64,000 nt of DNA from Microvirga sp. BSC39 (GTDB lineage Bacteria > Pseudomonadota > Alphaproteobacteria > Rhizobiales > Beijerinckiaceae): positions 1-64,000 of the forward strand of contig NZ_JPUG01000080.1 of the NCBI RefSeq assembly GCF_000739015.1, read 5' to 3'. The translations under genes and the position numbers were made by a program. Positions 34,637 through 43,291 of this stretch are shown here, one piece after another. The notes under the pieces are model-generated. The model saw nothing but the letters and a program-made list of their open reading frames with translations, was not told the origin of the DNA and ran no database searches. Every line of letters starts with the position of its first letter. Position 1 is the first letter of the stretch.

Positions 34637-35416
34637 TTAGTGAGTGTTGAACCTATAGTTCAGGCCAGCTCGAAGAACGTGAAACCTGGACTCAGCCTTC
34701 ACGTTGTAGTTAGGCTCATCTCGCACCGGATCGACAGCAGCATAGTTCTTCGAGCCGAGATCAACGTACGAGTACTCGCCCTTAAGGGACAGATTGTTTG
34801 TGAATGCGTATTCAGCTCCCGCGCCGAGTGTCCAACCCCATCGCGTGGTGGAGTCTGAGCCAGCTATATTGATTGAAAAGGGAGCGCCGTCGTCGACGCC
34901 GCTGCCAACATACGAAGTGCTGGTTCTAACCTTGCCGAATGCAAGTCCGCCAGTCCCGTAGACCAGCAGGCGCTCCATGGGTGTAAAGCCGAGACGGCCG
35001 CGCAGGGTGCTAAACCAGCGGACCCTCTGCTCAGCCGTCAAAGTCCCGGTGTTGAAATCGTCGGCAAACGCCTCCGCGTATGAATGTCTTAGGTTGAGGC
35101 GGTTAATGTCAGCCTCGAGACCGAAAACGGCACCTCCGAACTGATAGTTGTAGCCGATCTGCGCGCCACCAGTGAAGCGGGCGTTATCTGAGTTGTTGAC
35201 GAGAACGAAGCTACTATCAATATCGCTCAGAGTCAGCTTGCTGTCGTCCCATACAGAACCAGCATTCACGCCAGCGTAGAAGCCCGTCCATGTGAAGAGT
35301 GGCGCTGTCGCAAGTATTGGAGTGGGAGCAGCATGCTGGAACGGGAGGTCAGCCGCTTTTGCATTGACTGCTGTAAAGGTTATCAATGCCGCTGCCGAGA
35401 GAAGTACACGATTCAA
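34637..35416 (-). CDS. Outer-membrane beta-barrel protein (Omp25/Omp31-like)
   Basis: A 259-residue porin-like surface protein. Residues 1-21 are a signal peptide (AALITFTAVNAKAADLP), the usual KAADLP mature start of this family. FTWTGFYAGVNAGSVWDD opens the barrel; then come alternating beta strands with GGAQIGYNYQFGGAVFGLEADINR, VRWFSTLRGRLGFTPMERLLVYGTGGLAFG, and the C-terminal GAGAEYAFTNNLSLKGEYSYVDLG and RAGLNYRF. It ends near an aromatic residue as needed for barrel insertion. Monocistronic with its own terminator. Confidence 0.92.
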   Translation of the reverse strand: MNRVLLSAAALITFTAVNAKAADLPFQHAAPTPILATAPLFTWTGFYAGVNAGSVWDDSKLTLSDIDSSFVLVNNSDNARFTGGAQIGYNYQFGGAVFGLEADINRLNLRHSYAEAFADDFNTGTLTAEQRVRWFSTLRGRLGFTPMERLLVYGTGGLAFGKVRTSTSYVGSGVDDGAPFSINIAGSDSTTRWGWTLGAGAEYAFTNNLSLKGEYSYVDLGSKNYAAVDPVRDEPNYNVKAESRFHVLRAGLNYRFNTH

Positions 35417-35470
35417 ATCATTTGCTCCTGTGTATCTGCCGTTGAAGTCTTCTTGATAAGATGGCTAGGC

Positions 35471-35686
35471 TTAGCGTGATACCCGGACCCGGTTCAGGAA
35501 TGGTGAGTCATGCGCCCGGCGGCCTTCAGCTCCTTTGTATTTGTCAAGAAGAGCAATCGCTTCGCGGGCATAGAGGCGAAACTGCGCCTTTGTGGTTTCG
35601 AAGGCATCATCCCATACCAAGTGGTTGTCAGTGGCTTCGTAAAGCGCGCGGGCTATCTGCTCGACCTGCTGATCGGGTATATACAT
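35471..35686 (-). CDS. Small hypothetical protein (71 aa)
   Basis: A 71-residue helical, charged cytoplasmic protein (QQVEQIARALYEATDNHLVWDDAF; AREAIALLDKY). The pattern ALYEA-x-D-x-x-x-WDD-A followed by AREAI is seen in small alphaproteobacterial and phage-associated unknowns. No clear Shine-Dalgarno. It is upstream of the porin on the same strand. Confidence 0.5.
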   Translation of the reverse strand: MYIPDQQVEQIARALYEATDNHLVWDDAFETTKAQFRLYAREAIALLDKYKGAEGRRAHDSPFLNRVRVSR

Positions 35687-35716
35687 TTGTCAGGCCCTTC
35701 AGTTAGACAGCTACAA

Positions 35717-36102
35717 TTCCACGTTAGGCGTGGAAGATGGAATTTTCATTCTGTGGTGTCCGGATCCACACAGTTTCAGATCAGTGTTGAGCTACATGCG
35801 ATGAAGCATGGAGACCATGAACACGTTTACAGGGCGACTGGGAGGTGGGAAATATAACCGAGGGGATATGAGGGCTTTGCGCAGGTGCTCCGACCAAGCC
35901 AAACTGCCTGACGGTGGGAGGACTGAATAGCCTCGGCCGCTATTCTTTATCGGCATTACTATACCTGCCGCCACTCACGAGGTCTTTTTCTAAGCCGCTC
36001 ATTGGTGCGGAACATGCGTCAAGCAGATCCGCCTATGATAGCGGGTCTGTCATCCTGAGATACGCTCCAGAGTCGCCCGCGACATGAACAGACCTCAGGG
36101 AG
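35717..36102. other. Gene-free AT-richer stretch
   Basis: No gene, hairpin or repeat with support was found. Short frames exist but none has a ribosome site or family pattern. It separates the response regulator gene end from the small protein gene. Confidence 0.4.
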
Positions 36103-36768
36103 TCAATTGCCTCCAAGGATGTCCCCGTATGAAGCTGCGAGGGCTTCAATATCCGAGCGCCTCGATGTGCCCAGCTTTTGATAGATCTTATGAATGTGCA
36201 GCTTGACCGTTCCATCGGATATGCAGAGGCGGCGAGCAATTTCCTTGTTGGAGAACTCATAACCGACGAGAAGTAGGATTTCCCGCTCGCGCGATGTTAA
36301 CAGGCTGGCTATCGTCGTTGCAGCTTGGCGTCGGCCAATTTCCCGCTGTATGGGCTCACCGACCGACTCCGGCGGGAACCATCGGCCTCCGGAACCAACA
36401 CGGCGGAGGCAATCGAGGAGCGAATGTGGAGCAACATCCTTCAGGACGACTCCGTAAGCTCCTTTCTCTACAGCGGCGTAGATCTGTGTGTCGGACATCG
36501 TGGCGCTTAGAAAGATCACCTTTGTTGTTGATCCAGTCCTGGTGAGTGCATCTAGCACTTCAACTCCACTCATCGTTGGCATTGCTACATCGAGAAGCGC
36601 TATGTCAGGCTCGTACTTATGAATAGCTTCCAAGGTCATCAATCCATTGGCACAGAGGCTGACGATATGGAGGTCGGGCTCTGGTGCTATAATTCCCTCT
36701 AAACCCTGCAGAACGAGAGGGTGATCGTCCGCAACAACGAGTGATGTTCGGGCATCTTGTCGATTCAT
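36103..36768 (-). CDS. NarL/FixJ-type response regulator
   Basis: A 221-residue DNA-binding response regulator. The receiver domain (residues 8-125) has the acidic pair in VADDHPLVLQG, the phosphoacceptor Asp in IALLDVAMPTMSG near 58, and the conserved Lys in GVVLKDVAPHS near 108. The C-terminal LuxR HTH is LTSREREILLLVGYEFSNKEIARRLCISDGTVKLHIHKIYQKLG. Its ATGA start overlaps the stop of the kinase gene by four bases, so the pair is translationally coupled and almost certainly cognate. Confidence 0.92.
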   Translation of the reverse strand: MNRQDARTSLVVADDHPLVLQGLEGIIAPEPDLHIVSLCANGLMTLEAIHKYEPDIALLDVAMPTMSGVEVLDALTRTGSTTKVIFLSATMSDTQIYAAVEKGAYGVVLKDVAPHSLLDCLRRVGSGGRWFPPESVGEPIQREIGRRQAATTIASLLTSREREILLLVGYEFSNKEIARRLCISDGTVKLHIHKIYQKLGTSRRSDIEALAASYGDILGGN

Positions 36769-38570
36769 CGTATTGGAATACCAATCTTAAGGGTCAAGCC
36801 ACTGGAGGAGTTAGAGATAGTGAGATCGCCCCTGACCTCGAGCACCCGGTCGCGAATCGTCTTCGGACCGACCTTCTGTAGAAAGACCGTCTCGTAATCA
36901 AATTCTCCCGTAGGACCTGGTAGCCCTGTTCCGTCATCGGATATAGTAAGTTCAAGCGAGTGCACCCTGCGTGTGATTTCGACGTTGATCGTGCTCGCTC
37001 CCCCATGTTGGATCGCGTTGGCAACTGCTTCGGCTAAAATAGGTGGGATTTGCCGTCCAATATGGTGAGCCACTTGGGCGCCTTGCGGTGATACTCTCAG
37101 GTGAGTGCTGCATTTCCAGTGGCGACGAGCTTCGCCCAGCGCCTTTGAACAATCAACCTCCAAGTCGAAGACTCGCTTTGATGTGACCTCCGTGGCCCCC
37201 ATAATTGGAAATCCTCCGCCGTCTAACGGAATTCTTTTGTCTACATAGGCGCTATTTACAAACTCACGAAGCCGGCGCTGAGCATCTGCGAGCATTTCGC
37301 GGGGCTCATTCAGCGTATCAATGTTGCTCTGTCCCGCGTTCTCCATGCCAGATGCCAAGCGAAGTCCGATGGCTGTTAGGGTTTGAAGGACTCCATCGTG
37401 CATGTCGCGCGCTAGGCGCGCCCGCTCCGCTGATGCCGCGATAGCGTCAAGTTCCATCCGTAAAATATGATGCTCAATCTCAATCGAAACTCGGTTGGCA
37501 ACGATGCTAGTGAGTGCGATCAGTTCCCCGCTGGTGGAGTCAGGCTCTAAAATGAAAACTCTTCCAGATGAGTTTTGAGTAGTGAAGGGAGCCGTCACAA
37601 ATCGGGTTATACCGTAGTCCCAAGCCAGGCTCCGGTTCAACGATTGAAGGGGCTCGCTGCAGCCAATTTGCTTGGCTATGGCGCGATCATGTTGAGGCTC
37701 TCCGATCATGAAAGCAGTCTGAGCCAACTCTGGGGCTACCAACCCATCATACGTCCCCGGTTCCTCACGCCTGCTCTTGCATTTCCCGCTGCCCCAAACT
37801 GATATGAACAAAAAAGGCTCATTTTCCTGTTCCCAAAGCACGAGAACCCGGTTCGCGCGCATTGTAGCTGCTGCATGCACAAGTGAAGGTTCAAGCTGGG
37901 GGAATTCTCCTGCAGCAGCTACTTCAGGTGGCCAAGATGCAAGAGCGGCAAGTCGCTCAAGGCTTCGTTCCCGAAATGCGCCAACATGCCCGAGCATGAG
38001 GCCTGCAACGAGGAGGAACGCGCCTCCAATGACAAATCTATTGATGTCGTCGTGGGCTCCTGTCAGCGCGCCATCATCGGCGAAGCTGAGGCCAACAAGG
38101 AGAGCTATCAACAATGCGGATGTTGTGATTGCCCCTCGCCAGTTCCAGCGGAGCGTTGCAACAAGTAACGGAAATGACAGCAGCATAGACAGGGGACTAG
38201 ATGCTCCTCCTGTTAAGAATACGAGCGCAGAGGAGAAAGAAAAATCTGCTACGTACGAGAATGCATGTACCAGCTTAGGCGTACGCCCAGTACTATTGAA
38301 GAGATATGTGAGAGCTGCGTAGACCGCGTACATTGTAGATGCAATATACGCATAGCTGGCAAACTTATAATTGTCGATCGGGTCGATAGAGAGAGCCACC
38401 AAGCTAAGACTTGAAAGTGCTAAACGGGATATGTTTACGACATTTTCAACTGATAGACGCAATGCTGCTGCTGTAAATGTTGGCCTTTTATTTGTATTCA
38501 TCTGATTATCTTTCCAGCGCAGCTGAATAACTTTGTTAGTGTATTCCTCTTTTTTTTGGATTGATGGCAT
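36765..38570 (-). CDS. NarL-family sensor histidine kinase (HisKA_3)
   Basis: About 601 residues from ATG 38570; TTG 38579 and ATG 38501 are alternatives. About six hydrophobic segments lie between residues 40 and 205 (for example SYVADFSFSSALVFLTGGASS). A GAF-like region follows (about 215-390), with FVTAPFTTQN and VANRVSIEIEHH. HisKA_3 dimerisation block RARLARDMHDGVLQTLTAIGLRLASGM has the phospho-His near 410. HATPase motifs are PPILAEAVANAIQHGGAS and ISDDGTGLPG. Codon use and GC are lower than in the metabolic operons, a possible sign of transfer. Confidence 0.9.
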   Translation of the reverse strand: MPSIQKKEEYTNKVIQLRWKDNQMNTNKRPTFTAAALRLSVENVVNISRLALSSLSLVALSIDPIDNYKFASYAYIASTMYAVYAALTYLFNSTGRTPKLVHAFSYVADFSFSSALVFLTGGASSPLSMLLSFPLLVATLRWNWRGAITTSALLIALLVGLSFADDGALTGAHDDINRFVIGGAFLLVAGLMLGHVGAFRERSLERLAALASWPPEVAAAGEFPQLEPSLVHAAATMRANRVLVLWEQENEPFLFISVWGSGKCKSRREEPGTYDGLVAPELAQTAFMIGEPQHDRAIAKQIGCSEPLQSLNRSLAWDYGITRFVTAPFTTQNSSGRVFILEPDSTSGELIALTSIVANRVSIEIEHHILRMELDAIAASAERARLARDMHDGVLQTLTAIGLRLASGMENAGQSNIDTLNEPREMLADAQRRLREFVNSAYVDKRIPLDGGGFPIMGATEVTSKRVFDLEVDCSKALGEARRHWKCSTHLRVSPQGAQVAHHIGRQIPPILAEAVANAIQHGGASTINVEITRRVHSLELTISDDGTGLPGPTGEFDYETVFLQKVGPKTIRDRVLEVRGDLTISNSSSGLTLKIGIPIR

Positions 38571-38579
38571 TTCAGCCAA

Positions 38580-39354
38580 GAAATAAAGTCATCTTAAGTT
38601 AGATCCTTTAGTGCCACCTGAATCTGCTTTGTGTTTTGCTTCCTCCAGTCTGATCTGGACAGCATGGAGATTACATGGACACGGGTGTTATCAACTCAGA
38701 TACCTATATCGCTTCTCCTCGGTACAACCCTTATTCGGGACGGATGTCCATGCGATTTCGGACTTTCACGGTTCAATTGTTAAGTCCTTTCCAACGGTAC
38801 GTCACCCATGACCCGACATCCGGGATAACCGGCCACGCGGCGCATCGAACTGTCAACCTGCTGGCTGAGCAGCCCTGTTAGATGTCTTCCATGCTTTTGG
38901 TGTGGAACCTCATGGCATCACCTGGATCCCTCAACCGCGCTCGTCCCGCTGTTAAAGGCTGGAGACGTGTTACGGGTGCAGAGTCTCACTCGGGCTGAAC
39001 CATCCGCGTAGGGCAGCCCTAGCTAACGAATGAGTAGTGATAGTTCCGGCACCACATCCAGGCGCTTCAGCCGCTTTAGGATGACCTCACGAGGACAAAC
39101 CGATCTAGCGGAAGGGCAGCTACTGGCACACCCCGGAAGTACAGCGAATGTCGGCTTAGGCCGGGAACTACGGACATTCCTGAGGGGCAGCAGGTTTCAT
39201 AGTTTGACCCCAAGCGGACTATCCGAACGAGTGCAGAAGCCTTTCTTTCAGCCTGGAGATCGTCCGAGTCAATGGGTCGGATCGGAGACGGACACGAGCG
39301 CTAGCCACTGTGTCAGCCGGGGCTTCCGCCACGGTTCAGGCATTATGGGATTTG
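38580..39354. other. Long gene-free stretch with repeat copy C
   Basis: About 775 bases without a convincing gene. Repeat copy C sits at 39111-39224 and the hairpin of the next operon at 39355. The first 100 bases must hold the promoter of the kinase gene, but no clear -35/-10 could be singled out. Confidence 0.45.
39111..39224 (+). repeat. Dispersed degenerate repeat, copy C
   Basis: AGGGCAGCTACTGGCACACC-CCGGAAGTAC, GAATGTCGGCTT, CGGACATTCCTGAGGGGCAG and TTTGACCCCAAGCGG occur in the order seen in copy B, and the second half matches copy A. Paired GAATGTC/GGACATTC arms could form a hairpin. Confidence 0.55.
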
Positions 39355-39387
39355 GACAAGGCGGATGCATCGAGCACCCGCCTTGTC
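39355..39387 (-). terminator. Terminator of the ABC/flavin-dehydrogenase operon
   Basis: GACAAGGCGG (39355-39364) pairs with CCGCCTTGTC (39378-39387) in a 10-bp perfect stem, ten bases after the stop of the binding-protein gene, which is the last gene of the operon. Confidence 0.7.
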
Positions 39388-39396
39388 TTAATTTAA

Positions 39397-40449
39397 TCAG
39401 CGCTCGATAGTCTTGTTCCAGCGGCTGTTCCATTCCGGCCGCTTCTCGTTGATCGTATCCCAATCAAGCGTGACGGCAGTCTTCATGTACTCGTGGAACT
39501 TCTTGAGCTTGGTCTCTGCTTCGGGGGTGGGCGCCTTGGCGTTCACATTCGAGGGAACGATATTGCCGTATTGAAGTGCCTTACTCTGAGCCTCAGGCGA
39601 GAGGAGATAGGCGGCAAGCTTCTGAGCTAGTTCGGGCTCACTGTTATTCGCGATGACGCACTCGGTCACCATCAGGATAACGGAGCCTTCCTTAGGCTGC
39701 GCGTATTCCACTGGAATGTTCTTCTCCTGATGAGCCGCCACGGCGGTTGGGGTCAGCGGGAAGATCGCGGCTTCGCCGGTCTGTACCATTTCGGAGATCT
39801 TGGCCGAACTCGGAATGTATTCGAGTACATTCGGACCGATGGTGTCCTTGAACTTGGAGAAGCCCGGCTCGACGTTCATCTCATTGCCGCCCTGGATGCG
39901 GTTGAACATGAGAAAGGCATGCAGTCCGAAGGACGAGGCTGCAGCGGATTGGAACACGACTTTCCCTTTGTACTTCGGGTCGGCGAGATCCATCCATGAG
40001 GTCGGGGGAGCCCAGCCCTTCTCTTCGAACATCTTCTTGTTGTAAGCGAGGCCCGTCATGCCGAGGTCGATACCTATCGCCATGTCATCCTTCAGCCGGG
40101 CGCCCGGAGCAAGATCGGCCAGAGCTGGTGTATCTTTGATCTTCTCGCACAGGCCTGCACCAATGGCGCGGATCATAACGCCGTCGTCGAGAAACATTAC
40201 ATGCATCTGGGGATTTGATTTGGCCGCGGTGGCCTTAGCCAGAATGTCAGACGATGTGCCAGGCACAACGACAACCTTCACGTTGTTCGCCTTCTCGAAG
40301 TCCGGGAAGACATTCTGCGTGAAGGTTTTCTCGAAGTTGCCGCCGTTCATGCCGACATAGAGTGTCTTGGTCTGCGCCTGAGCTGCGCCGGAGGTTGCGA
40401 TGGCGAGCGCGGCAAAGGCTGTGGCTTGCAAAAGCGTTATCGTTTTCAT
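39397..40449 (-). CDS. ABC transporter substrate-binding protein (PotD/AfuA type)
   Basis: A 350-residue periplasmic binding protein. Residues 1-25 form a signal peptide (ATAFAALAIATSGAAQAQ). The family block is KTLYVGMNGGNFEKTFTQNVFPDFEKANNVKV, followed by MHVMFLDDGVMIRAIGAGLCEKI, DMAIGIDLGMTGLAYNKKMFEEKGWAPPTSW and SKALQYGNIVPSN. This group binds polyamines, opines or iron compounds. It is the seventh and last gene of an operon with two permeases and an ATPase, and its ATG overlaps the upstream stop by four bases. Confidence 0.9.
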   Translation of the reverse strand: MKTITLLQATAFAALAIATSGAAQAQTKTLYVGMNGGNFEKTFTQNVFPDFEKANNVKVVVVPGTSSDILAKATAAKSNPQMHVMFLDDGVMIRAIGAGLCEKIKDTPALADLAPGARLKDDMAIGIDLGMTGLAYNKKMFEEKGWAPPTSWMDLADPKYKGKVVFQSAAASSFGLHAFLMFNRIQGGNEMNVEPGFSKFKDTIGPNVLEYIPSSAKISEMVQTGEAAIFPLTPTAVAAHQEKNIPVEYAQPKEGSVILMVTECVIANNSEPELAQKLAAYLLSPEAQSKALQYGNIVPSNVNAKAPTPEAETKLKKFHEYMKTAVTLDWDTINEKRPEWNSRWNKTIER

Positions 40450-41621
40450 TGTGCTGCTTCCCTCTTTTTTAGTTCAGGTTCGTTATCCGCCCGGGAACCT
40501 TGGGTCGTGCGGGCAAATCGATCGATGGCGAAAGCTTGAATCGGCGTGCGGCTTTCACCGTCACGGACGAGTTCGGCCAGGACTTCGCCAACTCCCGGCG
40601 CGATCTGGAATCCGGCTCCCGAGAAGCCGAAGGCGTGAATGAGATTCGGTGTGGTCCGGCTGAAGCCGATCACCGGGTTCCGGTCCGCCATCTCACCTTC
40701 CGTGCCGCTCCAGAAGCGGATGGCGTAGGCATGGCGCAGAGCCGGGAACAGGGCTGCAGCGCGGTTCATGATGGTCACGGCGCCCGAGCCCGTTGGACGG
40801 GAGAAGTCGGGCTCTGCAAGCGGCTCGCCGCGCATGCCGCCGACGATGCAGTTGCCGCGCTCAACCTGGCGCGCATAAATGCCGCCGCCTTCGGCCCCGA
40901 TGTTCACATTCATGAAAACGTTCATGGGCTCAGTGACAATCATGCTCGGGTAGATCGCATGGAGCGGCACAGGCTCGCCGAATGCTTCCGCGAAAGGACC
41001 CGCCCAGGCGCCGGCGCTGTTGATCACGAACCCTGCCTTGATCTCGGCGTTCGAGCCTGCCGATAGATGAAAACCGTCGAGCGTCTTCTCGACATGCGAC
41101 ACAGGGGTGTGTTCGAGAACATCCACGCCTGCGTGTCGCGCCGCATGGGCAAACGCCGCGGAGACGAGGCGGGGATTGGCATGGCCATCACCCGCACACA
41201 GAGACGCGCCTGTGACGTCTCCCGCGATCCAGGGAAAGCGTTCCCGCAGCTGGTTCCCGCCGATCAGCTCCAGGTCGAGCCCCAGATCCGCGACGCGGGC
41301 CGCATAGGCTTCGAGCGATGTCATCTCGGCCTCAGTTCTCGCGAGCTTCAGGTGGCCTGAGCGCAGGAATTCACCATCGATGCCGATGAGGTCTTTCAGG
41401 CGCGGCCAGATGGCATGAGCCCGTTGAGACAGAGCGATCTGCTCCGGCGGGCGGCCCTGACGGCGCACGCCGCCGTAGTTCACGCCGCTGGCCTGGGCAC
41501 CGCAGAAGCCCTTGTCGAGAAGCACGACGGAGAAGCCCATGCGTCGCATGGCAAGGGCTGCGGAGCTTCCGACGAGTCCGCCACCGATGATGGCGACATC
41601 CTTGTGAAGGGCGCGGCTCAT
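40446..41621 (-). CDS. FAD-dependent amine/D-amino-acid dehydrogenase (DAO family; LhpB/OoxB-like)
   Basis: About 391 residues from the ATG at 41621, whose ATGA overlaps the upstream gene; longer frames are rejected. The dinucleotide fold is DVAIIGGGLVGSSAALAMRRMGFSVVLLDKG. Substrate-domain motifs are GGVRRQGRPPEQIALSQRA, the late GSGAVTIMNRAAALFPAL and FWSGTEGEMADRNPVIGFS, and HAFGFSGAGFQIAPGVGEVLAELV, as in opine oxidase B and D-hydroxyproline dehydrogenase beta. It should form the catalytic flavin subunit of a membrane-linked or soluble dehydrogenase with the next two gene products. Confidence 0.88.
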   Translation of the reverse strand: MSRALHKDVAIIGGGLVGSSAALAMRRMGFSVVLLDKGFCGAQASGVNYGGVRRQGRPPEQIALSQRAHAIWPRLKDLIGIDGEFLRSGHLKLARTEAEMTSLEAYAARVADLGLDLELIGGNQLRERFPWIAGDVTGASLCAGDGHANPRLVSAAFAHAARHAGVDVLEHTPVSHVEKTLDGFHLSAGSNAEIKAGFVINSAGAWAGPFAEAFGEPVPLHAIYPSMIVTEPMNVFMNVNIGAEGGGIYARQVERGNCIVGGMRGEPLAEPDFSRPTGSGAVTIMNRAAALFPALRHAYAIRFWSGTEGEMADRNPVIGFSRTTPNLIHAFGFSGAGFQIAPGVGEVLAELVRDGESRTPIQAFAIDRFARTTQGSRADNEPELKKREAAQ

Positions 41622-42994
41622 GCGGCTTCTCCCTCGGCCGCAACCTCCAGCGGAATGGGTTTGACGGGCGGCTGAGCGCGTAACCGCCCGACCGCATCTG
41701 GCGATCGACCGCAGGTGGAGGCCAGAACTTCCACTGCCGCGCTGGCGCACATCCGCCCCTGGCACCGGCCCATGCCTACCCGGGTCAACGCCTTGAGACG
41801 GTTGAGTTCGGAAATACCCTGATCGCGCGCGGCAGCGCGCGCATCGCCGACGGCGATCTCCTCGCACCGGCACAGGGTCACGTCATCGGCGATGCTGGTG
41901 GCCCAGGCTTCCGGAAACGGGAACGCGGATTCGAGAATGTCACGGAAGTGTTGGATGCTGGCGAGCTTGCGCTCCAGCACGCCGATCCTCGCATGGTCAG
42001 CCGGGAGGCCTGCATCATCGAGAAGCGCGAGGCCCGCCCGTTCTCCGGCGAGTTCGGCGGCATCCGCGCCGGCAATGCCGGCACCATCACCCGCGATATA
42101 GACGCCTGACACGCTGGTGCGACCCGCGCCGTCGCGTTCAGGCCGCCATGCCCGGTCCCGCGTATCGAAGGTGAAGCGACATCCCGCAAGATCCGCAAGC
42201 TGCGTTTCGGACCGCAGGGAGAAGCCATAACCCACCGCATCGCAGGCGAGGCGATGCTCCTTGCCGCGCTCGCGCCAGACAATCCCCTCGACTCGCGTCG
42301 TGCCGTCGATGCGAGCAGGCTGAACCCCAAAGCGAACGGCAACGCCGTGTGCCATGAGTTCGGCGGCATAGCGAAAGCCGCGCAGGACAACGGAGGGCTG
42401 AGCGAATAATCCACGAAGGAGATGGAATTTCGCTGAGAACGGTGCCGTATCGAGAACGGCTGCAACGTTGGCGCCGGCTTTCACATATTGCCACGCAACG
42501 ACATAGAGCAGCGGTCCCGAGCCGAGAAACACAACTTTATCGCCGATGGCGCAGCCCTGCGACTTTAAGGCGATCTGAGAGCCGCCCAGGGTGAAGACGC
42601 CTGGAAGGGTCCAGCCGGGGACGGGGAGAACGCGGTCGGTCGCGCCGGTGGCTAGGATCAGATGGCTGAATGCAATGCGGCGCGTGCGTTGACCCGTGAC
42701 CGCATCCACAGCCTTGTCGTGGAGGTTCCATACCAAGGTTCCGGGTAGATAATCGATCCGGTCGCGGATCTGCGCGAAGGTTTCGTGCAAGGCGATCGCC
42801 TTCGCGGCCTCCGATCCGTAGAGATCTTTCGCGGATCGCTCGTCAGGCACGAGCCTCTGGCGATAGATCTGCCCGCCGCTCGATGGCGCTTCATCGATGA
42901 CGACAGGTCTGACGCCGGCGTTCACGAGTGTTTGCGCCGCACGGATGCCCGCAGGGCCGGCGCCGACAATCAATGGTCGAATGGCGTCGCTCAC
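41618..42994 (-). CDS. FAD/NAD-binding dehydrogenase subunit with [2Fe-2S] tail (LhpE/OoxA/HcnB-like)
   Basis: A 458-residue pyridine-nucleotide-disulphide-oxidoreductase-like subunit. FAD site PLIVGAGPAGIRAAQTLVNAG at the N-terminus, second dinucleotide site VFLGSGPLLYVVAWQYVKAGANV near 165, and GVYIAGDGAGIAGADAAELAG near 300. The C-terminal BFD-type domain has CRCEEI and later GMGRCQGRMC, four Cys for an iron-sulphur cluster. This architecture is that of opine/octopine oxidase A, hydrogen cyanide synthase B and D-hydroxyproline dehydrogenase alpha. Four-base overlaps on both sides indicate one coupled complex. Confidence 0.9.
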   Translation of the reverse strand: MSDAIRPLIVGAGPAGIRAAQTLVNAGVRPVVIDEAPSSGGQIYRQRLVPDERSAKDLYGSEAAKAIALHETFAQIRDRIDYLPGTLVWNLHDKAVDAVTGQRTRRIAFSHLILATGATDRVLPVPGWTLPGVFTLGGSQIALKSQGCAIGDKVVFLGSGPLLYVVAWQYVKAGANVAAVLDTAPFSAKFHLLRGLFAQPSVVLRGFRYAAELMAHGVAVRFGVQPARIDGTTRVEGIVWRERGKEHRLACDAVGYGFSLRSETQLADLAGCRFTFDTRDRAWRPERDGAGRTSVSGVYIAGDGAGIAGADAAELAGERAGLALLDDAGLPADHARIGVLERKLASIQHFRDILESAFPFPEAWATSIADDVTLCRCEEIAVGDARAAARDQGISELNRLKALTRVGMGRCQGRMCASAAVEVLASTCGRSPDAVGRLRAQPPVKPIPLEVAAEGEAA

Positions 42995-43281
42995 GATCTC
43001 GGCTCCGTGATGGTTCGAAGACTCATTTCGGGTTTGAGGGCCGTGCTGCAGGCGCGGACGCGCCCGCCGTCACTTGTGAGAACCCAGCAGTCCTGGCACG
43101 CGCCCATCTGGCAGAAGCCGGCCCTGGGGTCTCCCGAGAAGTCGCTGAGACGCAGCCGGTCGGACTGAGTGAGAATGGCGGTCAAAACCGTATCGCCCGC
43201 ACGGCCGGAGCAGGCCTCACCGTTCAGCGTGAAGGGTACGAGAGGAAGCTCATGTCGGGAAAGGCGCTTGAGAAGAGCCAT
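42991..43281 (-). CDS. Small [2Fe-2S] ferredoxin-like subunit (LhpF/OoxC/HcnA-like)
   Basis: About 96 residues; the second ATG (43281) is chosen because AGGAA lies six bases upstream. It is a plant-type ferredoxin fold: PFTLNGEACSGRAGDTVLTAIL, then GFCQMGACQDCWVLTSDGGRVRACSTAL, giving Cys-x4-Cys-x2-Cys and a fourth Cys 14 residues later. It carries electrons between the two flavin subunits encoded downstream. The stop overlaps the start of the alpha subunit by four bases. Confidence 0.88.
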   Translation of the reverse strand: MALLKRLSRHELPLVPFTLNGEACSGRAGDTVLTAILTQSDRLRLSDFSGDPRAGFCQMGACQDCWVLTSDGGRVRACSTALKPEMSLRTITEPRS

Positions 43282-43291
43282 ATTCATTTCC

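Noticed and set aside
38600..39396. Short frames between the kinase and the ABC operon
   Set aside because: No ribosome sites, no conserved motifs, and they run through the repeat and the hairpin.
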